Assembly (NCBI GenBank): GCA_037013495.1
Contig: CM072801.1
Coordinates: forward strand, 12,572,501-12,636,500
DNA: 64,000 bases
Source of the DNA: Hippophae tibetana
Lineage: Eukaryota > Streptophyta > Magnoliopsida > Rosales > Elaeagnaceae
Reading direction: 5' to 3'
The translations under genes were made by a program, and so were the position numbers. The notes below the pieces were generated by a model, which made no database searches, was not told where the DNA came from, and saw only the letters and a program-made list of their open reading frames with translations. The first letter of the stretch is position 1; every line of letters begins with the position of its first letter. Below, piece by piece: positions 22,977 through 35,065 of the stretch.

Positions 22977-25900
22977 ATGGCTGTCATTTTTGACACTAAT
23001 TGGTGTGTGGTTGTTTTCTTCGTTTCGTTTATTTTACTGAATGAACCAGTCCACTCGGAGCCGGCTGAGGAGAAACAAGCTCTTCTTGCCTTTCTATCTC
23101 AGGTGCATCACGCGAATCGAGTCCAGTGGAACTCGTCCGACTCAGCTTGTAACTGGGTCGGTGTAACATGCGGCGCTAACCAATCTTCTGTGTTCAATCT
23201 TCGGCTACCGGGTGTTGGATTAGTGGGTCCGATTCCAACCAACACGTTAGGCCGGTTGACTCAGCTTCGAGTATTGAGTCTTCGTTCAAATCGTTTAACC
23301 GGACAGATCCCCTCCGATTTTTCCAATTTGACGTTGCTTCGCAGTCTTTATCTTCAAAAAAATGAGTTAGCTGGCGAATTTCCGGCCAGTATTACGCGAT
23401 TGACTCGCTTAACTCGGCTTGATCTATCCTCCAACAATTTCTCCGGACCAATCCCATTCTCAGTCAACAATCTAACCCACCTAACCAGACTTTTTCTAGA
23501 GAACAATGGGTTCTCTGGTAGTTTACCCAGTATCTCGTTCTCAGACACTCTGGTTAGTTTCAATGTCTCGAATAATAAACTCAATGGATCAATTCCCAAA
23601 AGTCTATCGAAATTCCCAAATAGTTCATTCACCGGAAACTTAGATCTCTGCGGCGGACCATTGCCTCCGTGTAACCCATTCTTCCCAGCTCCGGCGCCAT
23701 CACCATCTTCAAACCCTCCACCAAACCCAATTCACAAAAAGTCCAAAAAACTCTCCACCGGAGCCATTATCGGAATTGTTATTGGGTCCATTTTGGGTCT
23801 ACTTCTTCTACTTTTAATTTTCTTCCTCTGCCTCAAAAAATGCAATCGAAGGCAACGCACCAAAACTCCAAAGCCAACGGCAGCTCCACGTGTTGTGACG
23901 ACAGAGGCTGGAACGTCCTCATCGAAAGACGACGTTACAGGTACTTCAATGGAGGCTGAGAGGAACAAATTGATTTTCTTTGAAGGTGGGATTTACAATT
24001 TTGATTTAGAAGACTTGTTGAGAGCTTCAGCTGAAGTTTTGGGTAAAGGAAGTGTTGGGACTTCGTATAAGGCGGTTTTGGAAGAAGGAACAACTGTGGT
24101 TGTGAAGAGATTGAAAGATGTGGTAGGTACGAAGAGAGAGTTCGAGATTCAAATGGAGATTTTAGGGAGGATTAGACATGACAATGTGGTTCCATTTCGT
24201 GCTTATTACTATTCAAAGGATGAGAAATTGTTGGTCTGTGATTACATGCCTGCTGGTAGTTTGTCTTCTCTTCTTCACGGTACGTTTCTGAATTTTTTAT
24301 CAGAGAATGTTGAATTTTCTTATTCTTTTAAATTTTAATTAAATGTCGGATATAACTGCATTCGTGTATATTACTCCAATTTTAACATTCTACATGTGAG
24401 CGATCGAGGAGTGGTTCGTTAATAATATTATGTTAGCAATCTTAGTTAAAATATATTTTCTATTAATTAAATTATTTTTATCCTTTTATTTTCTATTAAA
24501 AATATTATTTTATATCATTCTATATGGGCTAATGCTCTGGGTTTTATGGAGTCTACTACTGTGTTTAAATTATTGTTTTGGAGCGTTTGATTATTAGGAA
24601 TTAAATAGTTTAATTTGGTAAAACATGAGAGCAAACATTCCAAGTGGTAATTATGAATTTGTGTGGTTCTCTTGTCAATCAAGTGTCCCCAACACCGCAA
24701 GAAATGCAACAAACATAAGGATGTTGTGACATCGACATCATTCTCTTACTTTTTCATTATTTGTGTGTGAGCTTTCGTTTCTTCTTTTTAGAAAATACCA
24801 TATATTAGCTCACTAACCGAGATTGTAATGTAATACCTCTCTCTCTCTCTCTTTTTTTTTTTTACCATCAAAAAAATAAATTTAAGTAATAATGGTGCAT
24901 AAAGTTATTATTGAAATATTTTTTTGTTAATTATAATTTATATTTTAATAATATATGTAAAATTTATAATTATAAAATAATATTTTTTTATTTCAAAAAT
25001 ATAAATTATTTTATTTTATATTGAATGTTTTTTTTTTAATTAGATTTCATTCAAGTTAGATTATTGTGATATGGATTATTGTTGATTATTTTATTTTTAA
25101 TATAGATTTTTAACCCTAATATTTTGATTATAAAAAAAATTATTATAAGGGTTTGAGGCTTATTAGAGTAAATTTGTTGTTTGTAGTAATTTCTTTTGTA
25201 TGAAGTGGTTGGAGCACTTAAAAAATTTATTTTCTTTTAAATATTTATAAATTAAATTAGGTTCAATACTTTTTTTTAATCAAAATAATATTGCCTTTTC
25301 ATATTTGTGTGTGCTTTTTCTTTGTTTAATAAAATATAATGTATAAACTTTAGTAGCTCATCAACAGCTGTTTAACTAATAAAACTCACTTGAATATGTT
25401 TGGTTTCGGAGTTTCAATTTTAATCATGGGTATGTAAATTTTAATATTATAAATAATATTTGATATTAAATAATTCTAAATAATGATAATTTGATTTAAA
25501 TAATGTTTAAAATAAAATTATATGTTAGTTTTATTTTTTTTACTTGTGAAAATAAAATTATTTTTTTACAATAAAAAATTAACTATTAGTTAATTCAATT
25601 AAAAAATGAAAAATGCCTTGTATATGAACTCTTTTTAAGTATTGTTATTTTGTGGTGTTTATGATGTGTCATGACATGATTTAAATTGCATCTTCCTAAT
25701 TTCTTTTGCAAGCTCATAACGAGAAACTATTTTTTTTAAACAATATTAGTAGAATTTCTAATCAAGCATTAAATAGATATTAATTAAATCATAATTGAGT
25801 TTTATAATTATAATCAAATTTTCTCATGTCTCGTAATTTAAAAATAAAAATAAAAATGTAGGAAGCAGAGGTTCGGGTCGGACTCCATTGGACTGGGACA

Positions 25901-26535
25901 GTCGGATGAAAATAGCAGTAGGCACAGCAAAAGGCATATCTCACCTCCATGTCATCGGAAAAGTGGCCCATGGCAATATAAAATCCTCGAACGTCTTACT
26001 CCGTCAAGACCACGACGCATGTGTTTCGGATTATGGAATCAACCCATTATTCGGAACAACGACTTCACCAAACCGGATTACGGGTTACCGAGCTCCAGAG
26101 GTAGTGGAGACCCGAAAAGTGAGCTTCAAATCAGACGTGTACAGTTTTGGTGTATTATTACTAGAGTTATTAACAGGTAAAGCACCAAATCAAGCTTCGT
26201 TAGGAGAGGAAGGAATTGATTTGCCAAGGTGGGTCCAATCGGTAGTTCGAGAGGAATGGACGGCTGAGGTTTTTGATGTGGAGTTGATGAGATATAACAA
26301 TATTGAGGAAGAGATGGTCCAGCTTTTGCAGATTGCTATGTCTTGTGTGTCCATCGTACCTGATCAGAGACCCACTATGCAAGAGGTTGTTAGAATGATT
26401 GAGTATATGAATAGAGGAGGAGGAGGAGAGACTGATGATGGTTTACGTCAATCTTCTGATGATCCTTCCAAAGGATCAGACGGTCATACGCCTCCCCAAG
26501 AATCCAGGACTCAAACTAGCTCTTTCACACCTTAG
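22977..26535 (+). CDS. LRR-III receptor-like pseudokinase (At2g26730-like)
   Basis: Two exons, 22977-24279 and 25862-26535, join through a GT-AG intron to give 658 residues, close to the usual length for this group. Order: signal peptide (about 1-27), an LRRNT domain with a CNWVGVTC block (58-65), about five LRRs (about 90-210), a Pro-rich juxtamembrane segment (about 234-252), a transmembrane helix (about 262-286) followed by basic residues, then a kinase-like domain from about 340. The glycine loop (GKGSVG, 356-361) and the ATP-site Lys (K377) are present. The catalytic HRD is HGN (471-473) and DFG is DYG (491-493), so the catalytic Asp is lost and phosphotransfer is unlikely. By family knowledge these are plasma-membrane scaffolds or co-receptors; the ligand and partners are unknown. 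The ATG chosen has a strong context and gives a proper signal peptide. Confidence 0.95.
24280..25861 (+). other. single intron of the receptor-kinase gene
   Basis: A 1,582-bp intron with donor CG/GTACGT and acceptor TGTAG/GA splits a Gly codon (G435, phase 1) inside the kinase-like domain. It is AT-rich and contains a CT run passing into a T run at about 24835-24863. Reading through the donor adds 18 foreign codons and then a stop, so retention would truncate the kinase domain. Confidence 0.93.
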
Positions 26536-29500
26536 GATGAGGAATTGTTTGGATTGTAAAGGGGTAAAATTGGAAAGGACGACAAAAAGAATTGGACAAA
26601 GGTGTTGTTGTTGGTGGGTCCAGTTTGCTGGATTAAAGTGTGCAGTTTCATTTGGGCGCATGCCATATGGCCATGTGTGGTCCAATATTCGTTCTTATTT
26701 TTTTTTAATTTTTTTTTTCGGATATCAATTGTTTATGAGTTTAATTGACTATTTGATGGATTCAATTGGCCTTATTTTTATTTTTTAAATTATTATTATT
26801 ATTTTTTTAAGTTTTTTCATTTCCTAGTTAATATATCACATTTGAGATATTATTTTAAATATTTTTAATTAAAATTTATTTTTCGTTGCAATACAGCATT
26901 GAAAAACATGGAATAATGTCGATGATACGAAAGATCTATTTTTTTTATTTGTTAAACAGTTGTTAACTTACTCTTTCATTAGAATATTTTATTTTTATTT
27001 TTGTAGTCGGAGATATAAATATAATTATAATAATTTTATATAATTTGGTGCATTCTTGTTGGCTTGGCTTTGTAACTTGTAAGTAGTGAGATATCATATT
27101 AATTCGATTCTCTAGGGCAAGCTGTGCAACAGTACAAAGTGAAAGATAATAAATGACGGAGTTACCCTCTCTCTTGTGTATTTTATCGAGGCACACTTTT
27201 GCAAGGATCCCTCCCTTAGATGACCTTGTTATTTATGTGACAACTAATAACTCCATCCTACTTTTTTATAAATAATAATGAGTGTAATATGTCATTAATG
27301 TGGAGGATGGACTTAAATGATAATTAAATGTCAATCAAAACAATTGAGATATGAGTGTAAATCATGTTATGTAATGTTTAATTGTGTTCTCATGGTTTAA
27401 CTCTTGTGTTTGTATCAACACGTTGATTGATACAATATAAATTTTAGATAAATTAATTAAAAAATAAAAATAAAAAGAATTTATATTTGTATTTGTAGAT
27501 TTCATGATAATTGCAACCTAAAAATTAACTTGATACTTTTTTTCTTTTTTTCTTTTTTTTTCCTAAGGAGCTTTTCAAATTTGATTACTAAAAGTTTTAG
27601 ATGAATATATATATATTTTTTTTGAATAGACCAATATTTTTAAAGAGTTGATATATAGTATTATCACTCAAAATTGTTATAAGTAGTTATAAATTTACAT
27701 ATGATATTTATATATTTTGTGATTCACGTGAAAGATTGTATTGCCATTCACAAAATTACACAGAAAAAGGGAGTGTGATGTGGTAACAAAAGACCCTTAA
27801 AATGATCACTCACTCTGAAAAAGCAGAGGATATATGCCTATCAACAATGTTTATGAGCTCACTGTACAAATTGGAAGGGAAAGAAGAACATATATCAACT
27901 AATTATTTTATTTATTTTGCTCATAATATTAATTTTTTTTTATATTATCAAATTATTATATTTATTTTATTATATCATTTTATTAATATCTATCTAATTA
28001 TATCACACATTTGTTTTAATTTTTTTAAATCTATCACTTAACTATTTAAATTATTTTAATATATTATTGAATGTGATGTCACTAAATGAAAATTAATAAA
28101 AAAAATATAATAATTGAGTTGTATAAACGAAAAAAAAATAGTTAGGTAATATCAACGAAATAAATATAATAATTTGATGTTAATTTTAAAGGTTAAAAAA
28201 TACCCAAAAGGATATCATTATTTAAATTAAAATAATTTTTTTTTTATGTTTTTAAAGATATTAATTTTTATTAATATAAATTAATTAATTAAAAATAATT
28301 TAGTTTTTGAATAATATTAAAATATATAAATTTAGATTGAAAAAACAAACACACACAAATTCTATTATATTGGATATAAATATTCAATATATTGGATCTT
28401 TTATTTAAATATGATAAATATAAATTTTAAACTCGTATTTATTACATTAAAATTCTATTAATTTTACAAAAATGAGTTGTAAAAGTCTATAGTGTAAAGT
28501 AATAAACTTGTATAAATGCATCAAGACAAATTTACTACTTTACCGAATAGAATTTTACTGTCATTTTTATATAAATAACACGGCACACTTAATAAGTTAA
28601 AAATTAAAGTGTATTTTTATTAAATATATCAAACTCAATCAACCATTTTTCTTATAAATAATTCAACATCATATATAATTAATTAATTAGATTTATATAA
28701 ATCCTAACCAATAGTAAAAGTATTGATATTTGGAAGACAATTTTTGAGCCCCTATTTCTATGCATTATAAATCTATTTTGTTAATCAAATTTAAAATTTA
28801 AAAATAAATAAATAAATTATATAATGAAATCAAATCCCTATATGCAAAACACATCTCAAATAGTAGTTACTTATTAAATTCCAACATGCATCTCAAAAAC
28901 CTTGTTCTTTAGTCATGAATGGTTTCACCAAGAGTTAACAGCCAGTATTAATTATTTATTTTTCATTAACTTATGGGTTACCCTTTACTTGAGCAAATGC
29001 CCAAATAGGGGATTAGGACAAACTCTAATAAAATTTAATTACAAATTATGGGCACAATGAGATTAGCTTCTTTGCTGTTAATTAAGACCCACATAATAAA
29101 TAAGCTTCTATAAAAAAATTTAAAAAAAAAAAGTTGTCATTAACAATCTTCTAACATATATTAATTGTGGAATTTTATTTTTTAATCGATACAATTCATC
29201 TTAAATATATTTTAGATTACAACTGGGGATTTGAATTCATAATCAAGAGAATATATGACAATACATTTAACACCAGAATATTGGACCATCGACCTAGCAA
29301 TTTTCTCTCTTCTTTGGTAATTAAACTTCAACCCACCTCATTAAGCATTAATTAATTCAGCTTTATGATTGCATGTGTAGGAAATCCAATTTGGTCTTAA
29401 ATTAATGAGTATTTTCTAAAGCAACGGTTGGGCAAGCTGTATGGAGAAATTACTCATTTTTAATCTAAGTCAATGAATTAGTGTAACAACCTATTTAAAA

Positions 29501-31744
29501 AAACACAAATGTCCGATGCTTAATAATAAAGATATCAAGTAATTTGATTAGTAAAAAGTATATATTTAAGGAGTAATAAATAATATTTTTAAATTATGTT
29601 ATCCATTACAACCAAATAAATATAAACAAATAAATAAATTTAAAGATTGTGTAATAAGTTTACTATCTTGTAATGTTACAATTTTTAATTATAAATTATC
29701 AATAATTATATTATTATCATGTCTAAAAACATATATAAAAGGTTAACTAGTACTCTAGTAATAAAACTTACTCATTCCTATTTAAATTTACAAATTCATA
29801 TAACATCAATTACTTTTTTAATCAAAAGTTAAAACAACAAAAATATGATACAAGAATAGTCTAATATGTTAACTCTATCCTTGTGGAATGAGAAATTATT
29901 GGTGTGCAAATTCAGCTATTTTTATTTTCTTTCAAAGTGGATCTTCAAATATAAACAACCCATAATATAATATTATATTATATATATCATGTATTTTCAA
30001 ATTACAAGTAAGAAAAAGATAACCTTTGAGATAAAGCTTGAAAGAGGTAGCAATGAAATTCTTAACAGTTTTTAGCTACCTTTGAATGTAAAAACAAGCT
30101 GTGGTTTTAATCAAATGTTAGTTTATCAATATAAAAAAAAATGTTTTACCTTACCTTATTTAATGCTTACCTTTTAGAGCAAATTCCATAATAACGTTAT
30201 TATTATTTCTCAAGTATCCTAGTAGTTGAAAGTTGGACATTATTTGCATTTATGGGTGTGATTATTTAGAGGAAAATGAAACATTTTTATTTCATTCTTT
30301 ATTTTCTAAAAATATGATAGAAAAAAAATAAAAATCTTTATAAATTTTAAAGTCATTCTCATTAATATTAATTCGTTTTCCCAAATTCATAATTTACAAT
30401 TTCAAAATTATTTCTAATTCCAATATTTCATTTGTAATTATTAAGTAAACTAATACTTTACTCCCAAATCATACAATTTTTAGTAAACATATGAAAAGAT
30501 AAATATATTTTCATTCTATTTTTCCTTCAAGCCCTTTCATTTTCATCAAGATTATAATCGATTTCCACTACGAACGAATCGTTAAACACAACTTATACGT
30601 AACTTAGGTTGAATCCGACCACTCTTTCTAAGATAGGCTTTGAAATTGGACTACCGCATAGCTAATCAACCCTGAAAACCTTCATTAGGCCCAAAAATGA
30701 TGAGAGATTTTTCGGCCCAAGATGATGAGAAAGACTTTTAGGCCCAAATAGGGTCCATAGTTATGACAACCCAATCCCTTCTCTGAAATGTAATTAGAGG
30801 AGGATTTTGTTTAATAAAGTCACGTCTGGTTTATTTAGTTTCACTTTGCCATAATGGATACTTCTGAGTCTCTAACCAAGTAAAGATTGAAGATTGGATT
30901 AACTTCTATTTAAATTGGATAAATATCTTTTTCTAAGTCTATTAAAACATGGGAAATAGTACCATAAAAGTAACCGATCAAACCATTACATATTTAATAA
31001 GTTTAATTATATAGCATAACTTCATTTATATATAAATTTTTATTTCTATAAAACAAATTCAAATATTCATTTTTTTAAAACGTCAAAAACAAATCATGTT
31101 TTAATAACTCAAGAAAATAACTCTTAGTTTTTTAGTTTCTCTATTTTCTTTTTTTATTTTATTGTTAACTTTTAATAATTTTATTTAATATTTCTTATTT
31201 TAATATTCTTTATTTTAGATTTTGATATTTTTTAATATTATTTTATTTTTTATTGAAATTCATTTATGTAATTAATTTGAATCTTTGTATATTATTATCT
31301 TCTTAATATATTACTATATTACTCAAATTATTCAACTAGATTATTTTAATTCACATTATATCATAATTAATATATTCAAATAAAATTATCCAATAAAATG
31401 ATCTAATATTTTAATATCAAATATATTAATATAAGTAAATTAGATAAGATGTATTCATATGTGTATATATAATAAAAATATTCAAATATTTATAGTTACA
31501 TATATTAATAAATATACACACTCTAATAGATATAGATAAGAATAATAAGGTCTGGATAGTGATAGAATTTATCTAATTATTTTTTGTAGTACAAAATATC
31601 AAATCATACCAAAATCAAAAAGTATAAATAAATCAAAAACTTTATTTTCATAGAAAACCATCTCAAAATATTCATAAATTGAAATAACTGAATATATATA
31701 TATATATATCAAAGAAATATTAAAAATTACAAAATCTCACTAAA
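26536..31744. other. 3' flank of the receptor kinase and AT-rich intergenic region
   Basis: The first few hundred bases are the expected 3' UTR, and an AATAAA lies near 27148. After that the sequence is AT-rich with no coding signal. Around 29222-29300 a minus-strand pattern (TAGGTCGATGG, then GAATTCAAATCCC) vaguely resembles tRNA A and B boxes. Around 30680-30760 the phrase AGGCCCAA recurs in short direct repeats. An AT dinucleotide tract lies at about 31692-31709. Nothing here is a supported gene. Confidence 0.55.
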
Positions 31745-32651
31745 ATTGAACATCCTCAAATGACATTATACATGTGTGTTTATAAAACACTTAGGGTGAC
31801 AATCCATTAATAAGTGAATCCGCAATCATGGAGTTTGTACTAATTTGTTATATATAGATTTGTATACTTTGAACTTTTTCCTTAACAATTAAGAACTTAA
31901 TCTCTATATGCTTGAACTTCATCGAGCTTTTTCTATTAGTGAAATATAACATTGTCAACTTATATATTGTCACAAAATAACTTAAATGGTCTTTGAATAC
32001 CATTGTAGCCTTGTGACAAACTTTTGTAGCTATATTTTGTGATTATATACCTCATAATATGAGGTAAATTATACCACCATGATAGGGGCTATAGTAAAGA
32101 AATGGTTAACACTCTTACAGGATATACATCCCCTAACTAGTAAGTAGACATAACACATGACATCTAGTAAAATTGAAGTCAATATACCCAACGATCTCAA
32201 GGTAATCTAATCTTCGATACATAAGTATGTAGTCTCTTATTCTTTAAAAGTATCGTAAGACTCATTTGGCTACCTTCAAATGGTTTATTTTTGAATTGCT
32301 TTAATATTTTCCATGTATCCCAACAATGAATGTAATATTTAGAGATGCATACATATCTGAGGACACATCAAACTCCTTACTACTAACGCATAATGAAGTT
32401 TGTGGATTTTCTTTTCCTTCAAATCATTCTTAAAGCATTTAATTGAGACTATTTTTTTCTCCTTTAGCACTAAGGATATCACCTGATTTGCAATTATGCA
32501 TCTCATATCTCTAGGGAACCTTTTCTACATAGCTCTTTTGTGAGACCACTCAGAGAGAAATCTTGAAATATTTGTATACTGAATATAACATAGGCATTAC
32601 CAAGATCTTTAATATGAAAATTCTTAGCCAGAAATATCTTAGTTTCGTGTA
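31745..32651 (-). pseudogene. copia RT C-terminus and RNase H remnant
   Basis: Minus-strand translation gives, in order: a FLAKNFHIKDLG block, a region like SIQIFQD, a KVAK.VLRYFK block near 32250-32280, and the RNase H tail MIADSLINGLSPKCF near 31790-31830. These are conserved parts of copia pol downstream of the YVDD box. Several stops break the frame. The upstream end meets the solo LTR at its target duplication, and the frame resumes on the other side at 34496. Confidence 0.85.
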
Positions 32652-32949
32652 ATAAGTGATGAGTGTTCAAAAAGCACTAAAATAACCATGATTTTATGCA
32701 CATTAATTGATTAAAAATATAAATATTTATATATTTTATCATATATTTATATAAAAAAAAATTCGGAATCACGTGTATTTTTATTATTTTTCAGGTATTT
32801 TTGCTTAAAAACGTAAATTAAAGACTCAAATAGGATTACTTGAATCAATACATCACAAATATATTAATAAATAAATGGGGAAAGCTCAACAAATATGCAA
32901 AAATTGGACAAAATGGGTCCAAAAGGTCAAAAATGTCAAAAAGGAGAAA

Positions 32950-33130
32950 AATGTGCCGTCGCGCCGCCCAAACCCACGCGTGCCAGCGCCCAGCTGCGCG
33001 CGCTTCTACTGTTCATCCGCGCAAAGCTGCGCGCGCTACTACTGTTCATCCGTGCGCGCCGACGCCCGTTTCGCCCCATTTCCACATGTAGCCGCCCCAT
33101 GACGTCATGCTGATGTCATCAATGACCTCA
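32950..33130 (+). promoter_or_regulatory. GC-rich promoter island of the solo LTR
   Basis: This sharply GC- and CpG-rich block lies in AT-rich DNA. A 33-bp direct repeat (AGCTGCGCGCGCT.CTACTG units at about 32991 and 33024) is followed by a TGACGTCA palindrome (33100-33107) and related TGATGTCATC and TGACCTCAGC sites. TGACGTCA is a known bZIP (TGA/CRE-type) binding site. It sits about 100 bp upstream of the TATA box. Confidence 0.6.
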
Positions 33131-33196
33131 GCATTTCCATTACGCGTTTTTACATTTTTAACATTTTTTTACTCATTTTTTCTCTCCATCCTCACC

Positions 33197-33204
33197 TATA
33201 AATA
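33197..33204 (+). promoter_or_regulatory. TATA box of the solo LTR
   Basis: TATAAATA is preceded by CTCACC and followed by a pyrimidine-rich leader (CTCCTCCCTTCACTTC). This is the usual arrangement for an LTR promoter. Confidence 0.65.
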
Positions 33205-33947
33205 CCCCTCCTCCCTTCACTTCTAAACACACCTTCAACACCTTCAAAACACACTTCTCTCTTCTTTATTTCTCTCTTTTCTTAGATTTTTAGTTTTTCT
33301 TAGTTTTTAGCTTTTCTTCGTTAATTTCTCTTAGTTTTAGAGTTCTTCTCTTTTTGGGAAGAACTAGTTATGTTTATGTAATTTATTAGCTTTTTGATTC
33401 AATAAATGGGAGTGCAAATTCCGCTTAGAGGTTTTCCAGCAACGGGAATAGCGTCGAAGTTCTGTAAGGATTTTATTTTATTTACAGTTATTTTTATGCT
33501 TTATTCTTACATGTTATATTTAATTTGTCTGTGATTAAATTTAACTGTGCTGGTTGTTTAGTAAACATGATGTAATAATAACGTTGTTATGCTTGCGAAA
33601 TATTAAATAGGTAAAAATCTCTAAAATGAATTGATTTTGTTTTTATTCAAGATTTTATATTAAGAATGTTAGAGAGAAATATATTATTTTTCATTATAAA
33701 CTTAAACCTGAAAATTAGATTTTAAGGTTTAGTTATCCGGTCTGATTTAGAGTAGTGCTCTTTTATTTGATGGTACAATCGCTCGGTAGTTAGAGTGAAG
33801 CTCTATTTCAAAAGTTTTTATAAGAATTATTATCTAAAAATGTATTGACGACATGTTTTCAGTAGTGGTTTTAAAACTTGAAAGTTAGTACTCGGATAAC
33901 TAAATTCTTAGGTTTAATTTGGACACCTTGAATAAAGTTTAAACTGT

Positions 33948-34099
33948 CTAACCCCACCAAAGGTGGCATTTAAATGGTTCATTTTCAATCTCTTAGAAAA
34001 ATGAATTAATTTAATTAAGCATATTAGTTATCAACCCCACTCATAGGTGTTAATTGATTTGTTTAGTTAACAAAGAATATCTAACCCCACCAAAGGTGG
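33948..34099 (+). repeat. three spaced hairpin-forming repeats in the solo LTR
   Basis: CTAACCCCACCAAAGGTGG occurs at 33948-33966 and 34081-34099, with a variant TCAACCCCACTCATAGGTG at 34031-34049. The two perfect copies each contain CCACC-AAA-GGTGG, a 5-bp stem with a 3-base loop. Confidence 0.7.
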
Positions 34100-34495
34100 T
34101 ATTCATACAAAAAAGAGAGAATCAATAAATATCAATTCATATCTTTAATAACCTAGATAATATGAGCAAGCATAATTAACTTAGTTATTATATCCATAAA
34201 TACTCCGCCGTAATAAATGATAAAATTTGCATAAATGTTTATTGAATCTATGTTTTTTTTATGTAAGTAGATTAAAAACACAAAACCCCAAAATATTGTG
34301 ACAGGATGTTTAGGATTTAATTTTGTTTTTAAAAATTTGAATAATAAATTAAAAACCACATACATTCCTTCCTTAGATCGACCTTGGGAGTATACTTATC
34401 ATTTTCTTCGAAATGATTCGTGCACTTGCGAGAGTTTTATAAATATTAAAACCAAAGTATTGGCAAGAATCGGTGATGTTGGTTTTCGCTTATCA

Positions 34496-34560
34496 ATAAG
34501 CCTATTGCATTACCGACAAGCAAAATGTCATCGACATACTAAAAGTAGAGGTAGGAGATC
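34496..34560 (-). pseudogene. copia RT fragment with YVDD box
   Basis: The minus strand encodes a YVDDILLVGN motif preceded by a stop. It directly abuts the target duplication of the solo LTR, and the frame continues into the RT remainder at 32651. The 34561-34794 stretch upstream of it in this orientation is not recognisable as RT. Confidence 0.8.
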
Positions 34561-34794
34561 CAGTTAACGAGTAATGAATTCTTGGAATTTTTTCTTAATC
34601 TAATAGAAAGTGGTTCCTTATTATCGGCACCTATCAAAGTCATGTAATCCTTGTGTACTTGTCGTCGAAGCAACACCCTTTTTCAATTCTTCGAGAGTAG
34701 AAATCGATCAAATGTGGATTGGCGACTCATTATCTGCCCGACCAGCCAGAACCTTTATGTCTATAGGGGCTCTGTTCCACACACATATCTGTCT
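34561..34794. other. unidentified segment between RT fragments
   Basis: About 234 bp separate the YVDD fragment from the inverted RT segment. Neither strand translates into a recognisable retrotransposon domain. It is slightly more GC-balanced than its surroundings. It may be filler captured during the rearrangement. Confidence 0.4.
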
Positions 34795-35065
34795 GGTAGC
34801 ATATTTCAATCTTGATTACATAAAATGGATGTAAAGATAGAATTTCTAAATGGTGACATTGATGAGACGTTCTATATGATGTAACTAGAAAACTTTGTGT
34901 TAGGAGACTCAAAGAATATGGTTTGGAAAATTAAGAAATCCATCTATGAACTCAAGAAAGTATCTTGACAATGGAATTTCAAGTTTCATCAAGTGATCAT
35001 TTAGTTTGATTTGGAGATGAATTTGGTTGATGATTGAATATACTGTAAGTTCTATAAAAGTAAGT
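34795..35065 (+). pseudogene. inverted copia RT segment
   Basis: The plus strand, opposite to the rest of this element, encodes the RT block FLNGDIDET..YM, a KKSIYELKK block and NLVDD..Y.KF..SKYIF. This is exactly the part that belongs just before the YVDD box. The segment has been flipped, and its first 125 bp are duplicated as an inverted repeat with 35066-35190. Confidence 0.8.

Larger units (their letters stand above)
32657..34495 (+). mobile_element. solo LTR (probable Ty3/gypsy) inside copia RT
   Basis: An 1,839-bp LTR begins TGATGAGTG and ends TTATCA. It is flanked by ATAAG on both sides (32652-32656 and 34496-34500), a perfect 5-bp target duplication. The copia RT frame runs on across the site once the LTR and one ATAAG copy are set aside, which independently fixes the limits. 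It holds a promoter-like island (32940-33130), a TATA box at 33197, and a CT-rich leader after it. No internal retrotransposon domains are present, so unequal LTR-LTR recombination is the likely origin. The gypsy assignment rests on its length and on a CGTGCACTTGCG tail motif near 34420, and is inference. Confidence 0.88.

Noticed and set aside
24280-24338. Reading the receptor-kinase ORF to the stop at 24338 as a truncated 453-residue protein
   Set aside because: A perfect donor (GTACGT) at 24280 and acceptor before 25862 restore a full kinase-like domain of the usual family length, so the extra 18 codons are intron read-through.
29222-29300. A possible tRNA-like A/B-box pair on the minus strand
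   Set aside because: The B-box-like GAATTCAAATCCC is off consensus and the box spacing is long (about 59 bp). It is too weak to list as a feature.
32840-33113. Three overlapping plus-strand frames of 72-83 codons
   Set aside because: They arise because the GC-rich LTR island has few stop codons. The translations are low-complexity repeats, and they lie upstream of the LTR TATA box.
34440-34470. A degenerate gypsy PBS (like TTGGCGCCGTTGCCGG) near the solo LTR end
   Set aside because: The resemblance of AAGTATTGGCAAGAATCGG is weak, and the target duplication and RT frame place the LTR end later, at 34495, so this stretch is inside the LTR.
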